From: Agarivorans sp. Alg241-V36 | GTDB lineage: Bacteria > Pseudomonadota > Gammaproteobacteria > Enterobacterales > Celerinatantimonadaceae | DNA: 64,000 nucleotides | Assembly (NCBI RefSeq): GCF_900537085.1 | Contig: NZ_UNRE01000005.1 | Coordinates: 168,542 to 232,541 of the forward strand | Direction: 5' to 3' | Shown: positions 28,723 through 38,736 of the stretch, piece after piece | Layout of the letters: the number at the start of each line of letters is the position of its first letter | Position numbering within the stretch: the stretch's first letter is position 1 | Program-made: the position numbers and the translations under genes | The notes under the pieces: generated by a model | What the model saw: only the letters and a program-made list of their open reading frames with translations | Told to the model about the DNA's origin: nothing | Database searches by the model: none

Positions 28723-30591
28723 ATGTTGGAAAAGCTCCGTGAAGGAAGCCAAGGTCCGGTAGCCAAAATCATCCTAGGTTTGGTCATTTTATCTTTCGCT
28801 CTGGCGGGTGTAGGTAGCTACATCGCAAGCCCTAGTGAGCAATTAGCCGCCGAAGTTAATGGTGAGTCCATTAGCCGTGCAGAATTTGATCAAGCATATC
28901 AAAATGAGCGTGCCCGCTTAGAAAGCCAGTTTGGTGCAGCGTTTAATCAACTAGCCGCTGACCCAGGTTATATGGCTCAGTTTAGAAGCAACGTATTAGA
29001 CCGAATGATTGGTGAGCGCTTGCTTGACCAAGCTGCAGAGAACTACGGTTTGCGAGTGAGTGACGCGCAAGTTAAATCACAGATTTTAGGCATGCAAGAA
29101 TTTCAAGTAGATGGTCGTTTTGATAACGAGCGTTACTTAGCTGTTCTTTACCGCGCTAACCTACAACCTGCTCAATTTCGCGATATGATTCGCAACGACT
29201 TAACCCGTCGTCAATTGCAGCAAGCTTTGTTAGGCAGCGAGTTCGCTTTACCTAGTGAAGCAGAATTATTGGTTAAGCTAAATCAACAAACTCGCGACGT
29301 ACGCTACGTTACGGTTCCTGTTGCTCAGTTTGCTAACCAAGAAGCGCCAAGCGAAGAAGATTTACTGGCTTACTACGAAGAACGTAAAAACACTTTCCGT
29401 ACCGAAGAGTCGGTAGATGTAGAGTACATCGTTGTTGATGCAGAAAAAATTGCTGCAAGCATAGAAGTTAGCGATGAAGACATTCAGCAGTTTTACGATG
29501 CTAATCAGTTAACATACTCTCAACCAGAGAAGCGTAAAGTTGCGCATATCTTGCTTGCTGATGAAGCTAAAGCTGAAGAGCTATTAGCTAAAATCAATCA
29601 AGGTGAAGACTTCGCTACGTTAGCTGCTGCAGAATCAGAAGATACTTTCAGCGGTCAAGAAGGTGGTGAGTTGGACTGGTTTGAAAGTGGCGTAATGGCG
29701 CCAGAGTTTGATACTGCGTCTTTCGCACTGGTTAACAAAGGCGACGTTAGTGAGATTGTTAAAACCGAATTTGGTTTCCATCTTATCAAGTTGTTAGACG
29801 TGCAAACTTCACAAGCTAAACCTTTAGACGAAGTGAAAGAACAAATTAGTCAGCGCTTGCAACAAGAACAAGCACAAGATGCGTTCTACGAGCAAGCCCA
29901 ACGTCTTGCAGAAGTATCTTTTGAGATCCCTGACTCATTAGTAGACGTAGCTAGCGAAACAGGCTTAGAAGTTGAAACAATTAAAGGCTTAACGCGTGCT
30001 GGTGCAAATGGCGCCTTAGGCGAGCCACAAGTTGTTAATCAACTATTTAACTTAGACTTCATTGCTGAAGGCCTAAATAGCGATGCTATTCAGCTGTCAG
30101 ATAACAGCTCAATTGTTGTTCGTGTTATGGCTCACCAAGCTTCAGAAGTGAAACCTTATGAAGAGGTTAAAGCACAAATTAACACTGCGCTTACTCAGTC
30201 GCGTTCAACTAAGGCTGCGCAAGATTACGCTGATAGTTTAATCGCAGCGCTAGAGAGTGGTGAAGGCCTAGACGCTCTGTTGTACGAGCAAGAGTTAAAA
30301 CTTGATTCTAAGTTTAAAGTAGCTCGAGACAGCCAAGACTTTGAGCCTCAAGTAGTACGTCATTTGTTTATGATGGCAAAACCCTCTGAGCAAAAAGTAG
30401 CTAGCCGTATTACTACCATGAACGGTGATCAGCTAGTTATTCAGTTAACAGCAGTGAACGAAGCAGAATCTGTTGATGCAAGTGAAACTAACCAATGGTT
30501 ACAACAACTTAGCAATGTTAAAACTGAAGCAAGTTATCAAGTATTGATTGATGTCTTAAAAAGCAAAGCAGAAATCCAAAACTTGTTGTAA
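28723..30591 (+). CDS. ppiD: Peptidyl-prolyl isomerase / periplasmic chaperone PpiD
   Basis: PpiD is an inner-membrane-anchored chaperone at the Sec translocon. The 622-residue protein has an N-terminal membrane segment at about residues 13-35 (IILGLVILSFALAGVGSYI), a SurA-like N-domain, one parvulin domain around residues 265-365 (RKVAHILLAD..., GGELDWF..., GFHLIKL...) and a C-terminal chaperone part. Length equals E. coli PpiD. The lon-hupB-ppiD order is conserved. It has a strong terminator. Confidence 0.96.
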   Translation: MLEKLREGSQGPVAKIILGLVILSFALAGVGSYIASPSEQLAAEVNGESISRAEFDQAYQNERARLESQFGAAFNQLAADPGYMAQFRSNVLDRMIGERLLDQAAENYGLRVSDAQVKSQILGMQEFQVDGRFDNERYLAVLYRANLQPAQFRDMIRNDLTRRQLQQALLGSEFALPSEAELLVKLNQQTRDVRYVTVPVAQFANQEAPSEEDLLAYYEERKNTFRTEESVDVEYIVVDAEKIAASIEVSDEDIQQFYDANQLTYSQPEKRKVAHILLADEAKAEELLAKINQGEDFATLAAAESEDTFSGQEGGELDWFESGVMAPEFDTASFALVNKGDVSEIVKTEFGFHLIKLLDVQTSQAKPLDEVKEQISQRLQQEQAQDAFYEQAQRLAEVSFEIPDSLVDVASETGLEVETIKGLTRAGANGALGEPQVVNQLFNLDFIAEGLNSDAIQLSDNSSIVVRVMAHQASEVKPYEEVKAQINTALTQSRSTKAAQDYADSLIAALESGEGLDALLYEQELKLDSKFKVARDSQDFEPQVVRHLFMMAKPSEQKVASRITTMNGDQLVIQLTAVNEAESVDASETNQWLQQLSNVKTEASYQVLIDVLKSKAEIQNLL

Positions 30592-30615
30592 GCTTAGTGC
30601 TTACGTAAGATACTG

Positions 30616-30642
30616 AAAAAAGGACGTTTTACGTCCTTTTTT
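30616..30642 (+). terminator. Intrinsic terminator after ppiD
   Basis: AAAAAAGGACGT, loop TTT, ACGTCCTTTTTT forms a perfect 12-bp stem with a T run immediately after ppiD. Confidence 0.9.
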
Positions 30643-30659
30643 AGTTTTTGGAGAACAAC

Positions 30660-31019
30660 GTGAAGAAATCCATTGTGCTGCTAGTGGCACTTCTTGGTAT
30701 TGCCTTGGGCGTAATGTCTTTTGTTTACTTCGCTTATCCGGAGTTAGTTGGCTTAGAGCGAGAGCACAAAGTTAATCCTATTGTAGGCACCTGGGAAGCT
30801 GAACATGACTTTTATGGCAAGAAAGAGCGCCTAGTGTTTTCAGAAGATGGCCAAGTTAAATCAGGCAGTAGGGTAGCCACCCAATACAAAATAAACGGTA
30901 ATCGGGTAGTGGTGACTTCAGCAGATAAAGTGATTGAATACCGTATTTCAAAAGATGGTCAAACATTGGATGCTTACTTACCAAGAGCAGGGCGTATTCG
31001 TTACAAAAGAGTCAATTAA
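30660..31019 (+). CDS. Small membrane-anchored hypothetical protein
   Basis: The 119-residue product has one N-terminal hydrophobic segment (about residues 5-25) and a soluble beta-rich C-terminal part with GTWEAEHDFYGKKERLVFS and RVVVTSADKVIEYRIS, reminiscent of small lipocalin- or META-like barrels, but no family is recognised. The GTG at 30660 is chosen because GGAG at 30650-30653 is correctly spaced; a TTG at 30648 would overlap that site. It lies 18 bp after the ppiD terminator and may be partly expressed with ppiD. Location is probably periplasmic with an inner-membrane anchor. Confidence 0.7.
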   Translation: MKKSIVLLVALLGIALGVMSFVYFAYPELVGLEREHKVNPIVGTWEAEHDFYGKKERLVFSEDGQVKSGSRVATQYKINGNRVVVTSADKVIEYRISKDGQTLDAYLPRAGRIRYKRVN

Positions 31020-31052
31020 AAAAGCCCTTAACAGAAGCTGTTAAGGGCTTTT
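31020..31052 (+). terminator. Intrinsic terminator shared with fabV, bidirectional
   Basis: AGCCCTTAACAG, loop AAG, CTGTTAAGGGCT is a perfect 12-bp stem bounded by A and T runs. It lies between the convergent hypothetical gene and fabV. Confidence 0.92.
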
Positions 31053-31073
31053 GATAGCTTTTAAAATTAGAAA

Positions 31074-32276
31074 TTAATCTAAAGTTACTACCTCAAATGG
31101 CACTGCTGTTGCCACATCTTCTTCGTAATCAACACCGCTTACACCAAAGCCAAATAGCTTCAAAAACTCTTCTTTATAATATTCGTAGTCGGTGTGTTCT
31201 TTAAGGTTCTCAGTGGTAATTTGTGGCCATAAATCAACACATGCTTGTTGAATATCTTCACGTAATTCCCAATCGTCTAAACGTAAGCGATTGTGCTCAT
31301 CTACCGGTGCTGTTTCGCCTTCTAGGTAAAGACGTTCGTTAAATAGGCGATAGATTTGTTCCATACAGCCTTCATGCAAACCTTGCTCTTTCATGATTTT
31401 GAAAACCATTGAGATATACAAAGGCATCACCGGAATCGCTGAGCTAGCTTGAGTCACAACACTTTTAAGTACAGCCACATTAGCTGAGCCTTGTTTACTG
31501 CTTAGTTTTTCATTCAGTGCTGTTGCAGCGCGGTCTAGGTCCATTTTCGCTTTGCCTAAAGCACCGTCCCAATAAATTGGCCAAGTTAGCGCGGTACCGA
31601 TGTAACTGTAGGCAACGGTTTTACAGCCTTCTGCTAGCACGCCAGCTTCATCTAAGGCTTTAATCCAAAGTTCCCAGTCTTCGCCACCCATTACTGTTAC
31701 GGTATCAGCGATTTCTTGCTCAGTCGCAGGCTCTACACTCGCTTCGATAATGGTATCTTTATTGGTATCTACTGCTGTTGCTGTATAAGTTTCACCGATA
31801 GGTTTTAAGCTAGAGCGAATCAGCTCTCCGCTATCTGGTAGTTTGCGAACAGGAGAAGCTAGTGAATAAACCACGAGGTCGATTTGTCCAAGATCTTCTT
31901 TAATTAAATCAACAGCAGCTTGTTTAGCTTGGTGCGAGAAGGCATCACCGTTGATGCTTTTAGCGTAAAGGCCAGCCTCATGGGCTTTTTGGTCAAATGC
32001 AGCAGCATTGTACCAACCCGCGGTACCAGGTTTCTTTTCAGTGGCAGGCTTTTCGAAAAATACGCCAATGGTTGCCGCATCACTACCAAAAGCTGCTGCA
32101 ATGCGCGATGACAAACCATATCCGCTTGAAGAACCAACCACCAATACTCGCTTAGGGCCATTACTTACTTTGCCTTGCTGTTTGGTGAAATCGATTTGCT
32201 CTTGTACATTAGCCGCACAGCCTACTGGGTGAGTGGTAGTACAGATAAAGCCTCGGATCTTGGGTTTGATGATCAT
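31074..32276 (-). CDS. fabV: Enoyl-[acyl-carrier-protein] reductase FabV
   Basis: FabV reduces trans-2-enoyl-ACP with NADH in the last step of each fatty acid elongation cycle. It is the triclosan-tolerant enoyl reductase found in Vibrio, Pseudomonas and relatives. The 400-residue product shows the start [17 protein letters not shown], the cofactor loop [17 protein letters not shown] (about 44-60) and the family's Tyr235-X8-Lys244 catalytic pair in [10 protein letters not shown]. Start is the ATG at 32276, with AAAGGAATTAG upstream. It is divergent from the LuxI-fold acyltransferase at 32571. Whether a fabI also exists is unknown from this window. Confidence 0.96.
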   Translation of the reverse strand: MIIKPKIRGFICTTTHPVGCAANVQEQIDFTKQQGKVSNGPKRVLVVGSSSGYGLSSRIAAAFGSDAATIGVFFEKPATEKKPGTAGWYNAAAFDQKAHEAGLYAKSINGDAFSHQAKQAAVDLIKEDLGQIDLVVYSLASPVRKLPDSGELIRSSLKPIGETYTATAVDTNKDTIIEASVEPATEQEIADTVTVMGGEDWELWIKALDEAGVLAEGCKTVAYSYIGTALTWPIYWDGALGKAKMDLDRAATALNEKLSSKQGSANVAVLKSVVTQASSAIPVMPLYISMVFKIMKEQGLHEGCMEQIYRLFNERLYLEGETAPVDEHNRLRLDDWELREDIQQACVDLWPQITTENLKEHTDYEYYKEEFLKLFGFGVSGVDYEEDVATAVPFEVVTLD

Positions 32277-32570
32277 ACTAATTCCTTTAAGGTGTCCGAT
32301 AATAAGGCGCTGAATACATGATTGTTATAGCGCTAAAAAATGCAGTGATTCTAGCATGTTTACCGCTAAAGTTGCATTTAGCCTAGCTGATCAGAGCAGT
32401 TAGAAGCGGCTAAATTTATCTTGTTTAGTTAACTCGCTTAGCGGCTATAGTTGTAGTGATATAAATTTATTATCAAAAGAACTATACATTATCTTATTTA
32501 GGTAGTATCAATAACATAACGCGATAAAAACATATAACTCAAAACACTTAAGGGAATAAGGGTTAAGCTT

Positions 32571-33434
32571 TTGAAAAGTAAAATATTGCCGACCAGCATC
32601 AAAGGGAAGGTGGTTGGTTTACCCACCAGTAAAACCACTCAGCATGCCGCTAAAAAGAAAGCCGCAGAAATTGCTAAGCATTATGAGACCTATTTTCAAC
32701 CCATGGTGGCTTTAAACGATGAGGATGTAGATAGTGTTTACCGGCTTCGTCACGATGTTTATTGTGAAGAGTTAGGTTTTGAGCCGGTTAATCCGCAAAG
32801 AGTAGAACGTGACGAGTTCGATGATTATTCTGATTATTGCCTGGTACGACATAAATCCTCTAATACCTATGCAAGCACCGTTAGGGTGGTGGCTCCTTCT
32901 GGTGAGCAATTACTACCCTTAGAAAAGTATTGCGAAGGGGCCATCACTGATGAAGAGTTGCACCCGCAAAACTTTGCTCGTGAAGATGTTTGTGAAATTT
33001 CTCGATTAGCCCTTAGAGCCACATTCCGACGACGTAAAGCGGATAAATTTAAAGACTCTGCGGTCGGTGGTATCAATATTAATGAGCTCTATGAAGAGGA
33101 GCTGCGCTGCTTTCCCTTTATAACTGCCAGCATGTATCTAGCGGCTACAGTGTTGGTGGAACGGCATAATATCAAGCATGCTTATGTGATGATGGAGCCA
33201 CGTTTAGCACGCAGCACAGCGCTCTTGGGAATTAAGTTTCAGCAAATTGGCCCTGTTGTTGAGTATCACGGACAACGCGCCCCTTATTACATTACTGCTG
33301 AGAAGATTCGTAGTGACCTCCCCATCACCTTGAAACCCTTAATGGATATGATAGAACGCGAAGTTAACGCTTCATTGTCTATGTCGCAGGTAGTGGGTGC
33401 CCAAGAAAGCATTCTTTATCGCGGTAATTCTTAA
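32571..33434 (+). CDS. PEP-CTERM/exosortase-associated-type acyltransferase (GNAT, LuxI-like fold)
   Basis: The 287-residue product matches the exosortase-system-associated acyltransferase family, related in fold to acyl-homoserine-lactone synthases. The segment RHDVYCEELGF followed by ERDEFDDYS (residues 60-87) mirrors the catalytic R...F...W...E.D pattern of LuxI proteins. CEISRLALRATFRRR and AVLLGIK-like ALLGIKFQQIGP are family features. The start is TTG at 32571, with AAGGGAATAAGGG upstream; a later start at Met45 would cut into the conserved domain. No exosortase, PEP-CTERM or polysaccharide genes are nearby, so its role is uncertain. The neighbouring fabV supplies acyl-ACP chemistry but a link is only inference. 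Confidence 0.72.
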   Translation: MKSKILPTSIKGKVVGLPTSKTTQHAAKKKAAEIAKHYETYFQPMVALNDEDVDSVYRLRHDVYCEELGFEPVNPQRVERDEFDDYSDYCLVRHKSSNTYASTVRVVAPSGEQLLPLEKYCEGAITDEELHPQNFAREDVCEISRLALRATFRRRKADKFKDSAVGGININELYEEELRCFPFITASMYLAATVLVERHNIKHAYVMMEPRLARSTALLGIKFQQIGPVVEYHGQRAPYYITAEKIRSDLPITLKPLMDMIEREVNASLSMSQVVGAQESILYRGNS

Positions 33435-33443
33435 GCGCTTCTG

Positions 33444-34223
33444 CTATTTGCGAAAGGCATTTTGGTAGGCGTTAATCAGTCGTTGGCTTAGCTCGTGCTC
33501 GGGCTGAGTAAAAAATGCTTCGGTATTTTTAAATTCTACCGCTTTGCCTTGCTGCATCACTAGTACTTTATCTGAGAAGTGCCTAACCAAACCCAAATCA
33601 TTGGATACAAAGATATAGCTAATAGCAAAGCGTTGCTGTAGCTCTAGCAATAGGTTAATGATTTGAGCTCTAACCGAGACATCAAGGGCGGCAATACTTT
33701 CATCAATAACGATGATTTTGGGGCTCAAAATTAGCGCTCTGGCAACGGCGATACGCTGTTTCTGACCACTTGATAACATGCTAGGGAAGAACTCGGCGTG
33801 CTCTTCTAATAAACCTACCAATTTTAATGTAGCAATTACTTTTTGCTGCTGCTCTTGCAGCGAAAGTGCGGTATTTAGAATGAGTGGCGCAGATAAAATT
33901 CGACCGATGTTGGAGCGCGGGTTGAGCGAGCTATTGGGGTCTTGAAAAATCATCCTAATTAAACGGCATCTGCGGGTGTAATCACCAAACTTTAAAGCTT
34001 CGCCATTAACAAATATGTCGCCGTTACTCGGCTTGTTAATACCCGCTAGTACTTTGGCTAAACTAGATTTACCTGAACCTGACTCACCAATTATGGCTAA
34101 GCTTTCACCCATGTTAAGTTCGAAACTTATATCATCGATGGCGGCAAAACGTTGTCTGCTCAACCAGCCTTTGTGAACATATACGTGTTGAGATAAATTT
34201 CTTACGTGCAGTAAATTAGCCAT
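33444..34223 (-). CDS. sapF: Peptide ABC transporter ATP-binding protein SapF
   Basis: SapF is one of two ATPases of the Sap transporter, linked to antimicrobial peptide resistance and, in E. coli, putrescine export and potassium uptake. The 259-residue product has Walker A GESGSGKS, signature [15 protein letters not shown] (with Ser in place of the first Gly) and Walker [13 protein letters not shown]. It overlaps sapD by eight bases. The operon order sapA-B-C-D-F is intact. It ends nine bases from the convergent acyltransferase gene with no clear terminator between. Confidence 0.9.
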   Translation of the reverse strand: MANLLHVRNLSQHVYVHKGWLSRQRFAAIDDISFELNMGESLAIIGESGSGKSSLAKVLAGINKPSNGDIFVNGEALKFGDYTRRCRLIRMIFQDPNSSLNPRSNIGRILSAPLILNTALSLQEQQQKVIATLKLVGLLEEHAEFFPSMLSSGQKQRIAVARALILSPKIIVIDESIAALDVSVRAQIINLLLELQQRFAISYIFVSNDLGLVRHFSDKVLVMQQGKAVEFKNTEAFFTQPEHELSQRLINAYQNAFRK

Positions 34224-35223
34224 TGTTGCCCGCTTTTTGCTCTAGGTTTAAAGGATAGTGGCAAGCATATTGATGACCTTTCACTTTTTTTAGTTTGGGC
34301 TGAGTAACGCATTTTCGTTGCGCTTTGGGGCAGCGTGGGCCAAGCCGACAGCCTATGGGTAAGTGCTGTAAAGCTGGAATTGAGCCGGGTAGGCCGGGTA
34401 AAAGAGCCTTACGCTCGAAGGGCTTATTAAATTGCGGTGCTGAGCTCAGCAATGCTGAAGTATAAGGGTGCCTAGAACTTCCAACCACTTGCTCAGAGCG
34501 ACCCACTTCTACCATTTGGCCGCAATATATTACGCTAATGGTATCTGCTAAATCAGACAGCGTGTTTAAATCATGGCTAATCAACAAAATGGCAGTGTTA
34601 TTAAGTTTATTCAGTTTGTGCAATAAACGCAGTATCTGGCTGGCCGTCGTCACTTCCATGGCGGTGGTAGGTTCATCGGCTACTAACAGCTTGGGTTGTC
34701 CAGCAATCGCCATCGCAATCATAACTTTTTGGCAAAGCCCATCCGATAACTCATAGGGGTAGCTACGCATCACCTTATGGTGGTCTTTTACGCCCACTTT
34801 ATGCAGTAAGGCTTGTGCTTGTTTCTTTCGCCATTGAAAGCGTCGCCAAAATCCGCCTTTAATATTGTGGCAGGGAATAGCCTCTTCGATCTGTTTGCCC
34901 ACTTCTTCAGAGGGATCTAAACATGAGCTAGGTTCTTGAAATATCATGGCAATTTCATGACCAAGTACTTTGCGTCGCTGACGGGTAGTTAGTGACATTA
35001 GATCAACGTCACCCAAACGCATGCGATCAGCTTTAATCGTCCAGCTGGGTTTAGTCACTCCTAGTAATGCTTTGGCAATCAGGCTTTTACCTGAGCCTGA
35101 TTCACCTACCAAGGCCTTTATTTCGCCTTCTGCCATGGTAAGGCTCACGCGGTCGACCGCTTTAACTATGCCGGCTGGCGTATTGATTTCAATGGTTAGA
35201 TTGCGAATGTCTAATAAAGCCAT
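34216..35223 (-). CDS. sapD: Peptide ABC transporter ATP-binding protein SapD
   Basis: The 335-residue product is the longer Sap ATPase. It has Walker A GESGSGKS (about residues 38-45), Walker [13 protein letters not shown], and a C-terminal oligopeptide-transporter extension with the cysteine pattern C-X5-C-X6-C-X13-C ([15 protein letters not shown]...YACHY), which often holds an iron-sulfur or metal site. The signature reads [12 protein letters not shown], where the usual LSGGQ is altered, as in E. coli SapD. It overlaps sapC by one base and sapF by eight. Confidence 0.93.
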   Translation of the reverse strand: MALLDIRNLTIEINTPAGIVKAVDRVSLTMAEGEIKALVGESGSGKSLIAKALLGVTKPSWTIKADRMRLGDVDLMSLTTRQRRKVLGHEIAMIFQEPSSCLDPSEEVGKQIEEAIPCHNIKGGFWRRFQWRKKQAQALLHKVGVKDHHKVMRSYPYELSDGLCQKVMIAMAIAGQPKLLVADEPTTAMEVTTASQILRLLHKLNKLNNTAILLISHDLNTLSDLADTISVIYCGQMVEVGRSEQVVGSSRHPYTSALLSSAPQFNKPFERKALLPGLPGSIPALQHLPIGCRLGPRCPKAQRKCVTQPKLKKVKGHQYACHYPLNLEQKAGNNG

Positions 35224-36110
35224 TAGTCGACTCCTTGAATCATCGCTTGGCGTAAACCTTCGCCTACCATGTTCACACTAAGAATACTGGTCATGATAAC
35301 AAAGCCCGGTAGAGTTACTGTCCAAGGTGCAGAGAAGAGTAAATCTTTACTTCCACCTAACATCGCGCCCCATTCTGGTAACGGCGCCTGTGCGCCGATG
35401 CCAATAAAGCCTAAAGCGGTGATGTCGATAAGTGATGAAGAAAAACTACGACTAATTTGAAACACAATTGAGTCAGCGATATTGGGGAGCACGCCGTTTT
35501 TTAGAATACGGTAGTTAGTGGCGCCATCTAGGCGAATCGCCGTAATGTATTCTTTTTGAATTTCACTTGAAACAGCAATGTAGGTAAAACGAATAAACTG
35601 CGGGATTTGTGCTAGTGCAATCGCAATCAGAGTATTTTCTAAACCAGTCCCGAGAAAAGACACCACCATAATGGCAATTAACAATGAGGGGATTGATAAG
35701 GCTGTATCCATCACGTGGTGGAGAACGCTGGATTTAATCCCACGGCTCATGCCGGAAAGAATGCCAATGGGAATGCCAATTAAAGCGGCAAGGGTTACCA
35801 CTATAAAGCCGCCACCAAAGGTTAATTGGCACCCGTAGATTAAACGGCTAAGTAGATCTCTACCTAAATCATCTGTACCTAAAAAGTTATCGACATGCCC
35901 CTGCTGATTCCAAGACGGAGGCTGTAATAGGTTGTCACCTTGAAAATCCAGTGGGTAAGGCGCAATCAGTGGGCCAAATAAGGCTAACACTAAAAAACCG
36001 AGTAGCACCCAAAACCCAATCATCGCGACAGAATTGTCTCTAAAACGAATCAGTACCTGCTGTAAGGCACTGGAAATGGTCGTTTCAGAAAATACATTAG
36101 TGCTGAGCAT
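35223..36110 (-). CDS. sapC: Peptide ABC transporter permease SapC
   Basis: The 295-residue permease of the DppC/OppC type has an N-terminal cytoplasmic stretch, one early membrane segment (about 30-52) and five more. The ABC-contact loop appears as [20 protein letters not shown], with [15 protein letters not shown] as a further family motif. It overlaps sapB by 14 bases. Role as a partner of SapB is inferred from family and operon. Confidence 0.93.
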   Translation of the reverse strand: MLSTNVFSETTISSALQQVLIRFRDNSVAMIGFWVLLGFLVLALFGPLIAPYPLDFQGDNLLQPPSWNQQGHVDNFLGTDDLGRDLLSRLIYGCQLTFGGGFIVVTLAALIGIPIGILSGMSRGIKSSVLHHVMDTALSIPSLLIAIMVVSFLGTGLENTLIAIALAQIPQFIRFTYIAVSSEIQKEYITAIRLDGATNYRILKNGVLPNIADSIVFQISRSFSSSLIDITALGFIGIGAQAPLPEWGAMLGGSKDLLFSAPWTVTLPGFVIMTSILSVNMVGEGLRQAMIQGVD

Positions 36111-37062
36111 AAACTTCTCTTCGACGCAGTGGGTGAATAAGCGCAGTAAATAAATCGGTTAAAACAAAGGTAATAATTACTAAAGTCGCTACCGCTAGCA
36201 TACCGCCTTGAATGGCGATGTAATCTTGCTGATAGATACTTGAAATTAACCAACGGCCAATGCCTGGCCAGGCAAATACCACTTCTAGCACCATGGCCAT
36301 GGTTAATACATTGCCAAATTGTAAACCTAAGCTGGGAAGAATAGGGGGCAGGGCGTTATGCAAGGCATGTCGAGTAACTATTTGCCACTTAGACAAGCCT
36401 TTTGTAGCCGCTGCCTTAATGTAGTTTTCACTCATCACCTTGGCCATGGAATTGGATAGTTGACGGATCACTTCGGTGGTGGGTACTACAGCCAGTACCA
36501 AGGTAGGTAGGGCTAAGTGGCTTAATATACTCATGAGCGCCGGCCAACGAGCTTGAGGCTCTAACCACATCACGTCAATAATGCCAAAGCCAGTTACTTG
36601 GGGAATCTCTAATAGCAAGTCATAGCGCCCCGATACTGGAAACCAGCCTAGCAGTAGCGAAGAGTTCATCACCAATAGTAGCGCTAACCAAAATACAGGG
36701 ATGCTGTAACCCACCATCGTAACACTAAGAATCAGGTTTCTAATCCAGTGTTGATGGTAAATTCCAGCCAAAGCACCTAGTGGAATTCCTATAATAAACG
36801 ACAGTAGAAAAGCAGAAAAACAAAGCTCTAAGGTAGCGGGGAGAAAGCTCACCAGCTCATCAAACACGGGCTTGCCACTAATGCTGGATACACCCAAGTC
36901 ACCGTTAATATTCTGTACAACAAATAAGGCATATTGTTTAAACCAAAAATCATCGGTTTCAACAAACAGGTTTTGATTTTGCTGAAAAACGAAAGCAATC
37001 AAGTTGATGATTAAAAAGGTAATCACCAATAGGTTTATGCGTCGAATAAAATATCGGAGCAT
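36097..37062 (-). CDS. sapB: Peptide ABC transporter permease SapB
   Basis: The 321-residue DppB/OppB-type permease starts MLRYFIRRINLLVITFLIIN and has six membrane segments. The ABC-contact loop is NYIKAAATKGLSKWQIVTRH, and VFAWPGIGRWLISSIYQQDY is the usual C-terminal element. It begins three bases after the sapA stop and overlaps sapC. Confidence 0.93.
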   Translation of the reverse strand: MLRYFIRRINLLVITFLIINLIAFVFQQNQNLFVETDDFWFKQYALFVVQNINGDLGVSSISGKPVFDELVSFLPATLELCFSAFLLSFIIGIPLGALAGIYHQHWIRNLILSVTMVGYSIPVFWLALLLVMNSSLLLGWFPVSGRYDLLLEIPQVTGFGIIDVMWLEPQARWPALMSILSHLALPTLVLAVVPTTEVIRQLSNSMAKVMSENYIKAAATKGLSKWQIVTRHALHNALPPILPSLGLQFGNVLTMAMVLEVVFAWPGIGRWLISSIYQQDYIAIQGGMLAVATLVIITFVLTDLFTALIHPLRRREVYAQH

Positions 37063-37065
37063 GGC

Positions 37066-38664
37066 TTACTTCCTATAGGCGTTGTTGAACGAAACGCCTC
37101 CAAATGGATTCCAAGTAATGCCGTGAACGCTATCGTTGTAGGAATACATTTTTAATGCGTGTGTTAAAGGCAATACTGGCACATCTTGCTCAATGAGTTT
37201 CTGAATTTTGTAATAGTTTCTTACTCGGTCAGCAAGGCGAGGAGAAGCGGTTGCGGCGTTGAGTAACTGTTCAAAGTGGCCATTACACCAGCGGCTAAAG
37301 TTATACCCTTGTTCTACCGCATCACAAGAAAACTGCTGCCTAAAGAAGTCATCGGGGTCACTGTTATCGGTAGACCAACCTACCAATAATAAATCGTAGT
37401 TTACTTCTGGGGCTCTTAGGTAGCGACGCAAAACTTCCCAGTCAAGTAGACGTACATTCACTTGGTAACCATCATTGACCAAGTCGTTGCGAATTAACTC
37501 GGCAGTTTTACGTGGTTGAGGATTGTAGCTTTTGGCTTCGTTCAACACCCATAACTCAATGGGATCTTGTTTGGCCTTTTCGACATAAGGATAAACGAGG
37601 TGATCTTGTTCTGGCGAGCGAGATTGATGGCGGTAAGCCCAAGATGAAGGCGAGAGCACACCCGCTGCTATGTCGGCTGTCGACAAATACACTGAATCAA
37701 CGATGCGTTGTTTGTTTACTAATCCGGCTACATTGCGGCGAATTCGCACGTCGGCAAAAGGAGGCTTTTGGGTATTAAATGCCAAATAAGAAACATTTAG
37801 CCCAGCCTGTACCGATACTAATAGTTCTTCGCGCGCTTTGAGCACTTCTAGCTGATTAGCAGCCGGCTGCGCCATAATATCGCATTGACCAGTGAGCAAC
37901 TTGGCTAAGCGAATAGACGAGGTTGGAGTTATATCAAATACCAACTGTTGCATCGGTGGGGCACCGCGCCAGTGTAACCAATGGCGGTAGTATCGAATAA
38001 AGTGATCTTTACGCTGGTTAACGTAATAAAACGGCCCGCTGCCAATCGGTAACTGGTCAAATTGTCCTAGTTGGTTTGCTTGACTGAGTTTGTCGGCATA
38101 CTCGGCTGACAAAATCACCGCGTAATCGCTGGCAAGATTAGCTAAAAATGCCGCATCGGGTCGTTTTAACTCAAACTCAACAGCACTTTCTGAGAGCTTG
38201 GTGAGCTTACGAATATTGCTGCCAAAGCCAATATTATTGAAAAAGGGATAATCGCCGTTGGCCAAAATGTATAGCGGATGTTCAGTGTCTAAAATGCGTT
38301 CGAAACTCAACATTACATCATCGGCATTTAGATTACGCGATGGGCTAAAGTAATCGGTTTTATGAAAATGAATACCTTGGCGTAAGTCGAAACGATAACG
38401 TAAACCGTCTTCACTCACCTGCCAGTTATTCGCTACGCCGCCAATCAATTGCTGAGTAATAGGATCAACTTCAACCAAACGGTCGTAAAGATGCCGCGAT
38501 GTCACCGCAATTGCATTAATTGAGCTTTCAAGTTGCGGATTAAAAGTAAGTGGCGCAGTTTCGGTACAATAGACTAAACCAAGCTTTTTTACGTCTTTTT
38601 GCTGGTCGCAGCCAAGTAGCAAAAAAGCCAGACACATCACTGTGCCAATTGAGAATGCATTCAT
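37066..38664 (-). CDS. sapA: Sap transporter substrate-binding lipoprotein SapA
   Basis: The 532-residue product is a family 5 (Dpp/Opp-type) solute-binding protein. The N-terminus MNAFSIGTVMCLAFLLLGC looks like a lipoprotein signal with Cys19, followed by DQQ; Asp at +2 would predict inner-membrane retention. E. coli SapA has a cleaved signal instead, so the lipid anchor is a small difference. Family motifs include YRFDLRQGIHFHKTDYFSPSR-like sequence around residues 90-110 and LLVGWSTDNSDPDDFF. It leads sapBCDF. Substrate is uncertain. Confidence 0.93.
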   Translation of the reverse strand: MNAFSIGTVMCLAFLLLGCDQQKDVKKLGLVYCTETAPLTFNPQLESSINAIAVTSRHLYDRLVEVDPITQQLIGGVANNWQVSEDGLRYRFDLRQGIHFHKTDYFSPSRNLNADDVMLSFERILDTEHPLYILANGDYPFFNNIGFGSNIRKLTKLSESAVEFELKRPDAAFLANLASDYAVILSAEYADKLSQANQLGQFDQLPIGSGPFYYVNQRKDHFIRYYRHWLHWRGAPPMQQLVFDITPTSSIRLAKLLTGQCDIMAQPAANQLEVLKAREELLVSVQAGLNVSYLAFNTQKPPFADVRIRRNVAGLVNKQRIVDSVYLSTADIAAGVLSPSSWAYRHQSRSPEQDHLVYPYVEKAKQDPIELWVLNEAKSYNPQPRKTAELIRNDLVNDGYQVNVRLLDWEVLRRYLRAPEVNYDLLLVGWSTDNSDPDDFFRQQFSCDAVEQGYNFSRWCNGHFEQLLNAATASPRLADRVRNYYKIQKLIEQDVPVLPLTHALKMYSYNDSVHGITWNPFGGVSFNNAYRK

Positions 38665-38736
38665 GGGAAGCTGATATCCTGATAACTGCTTGATAATTTA
38701 CCATTAACCATCTGCTTATCTCAACTAATGAAAGGC

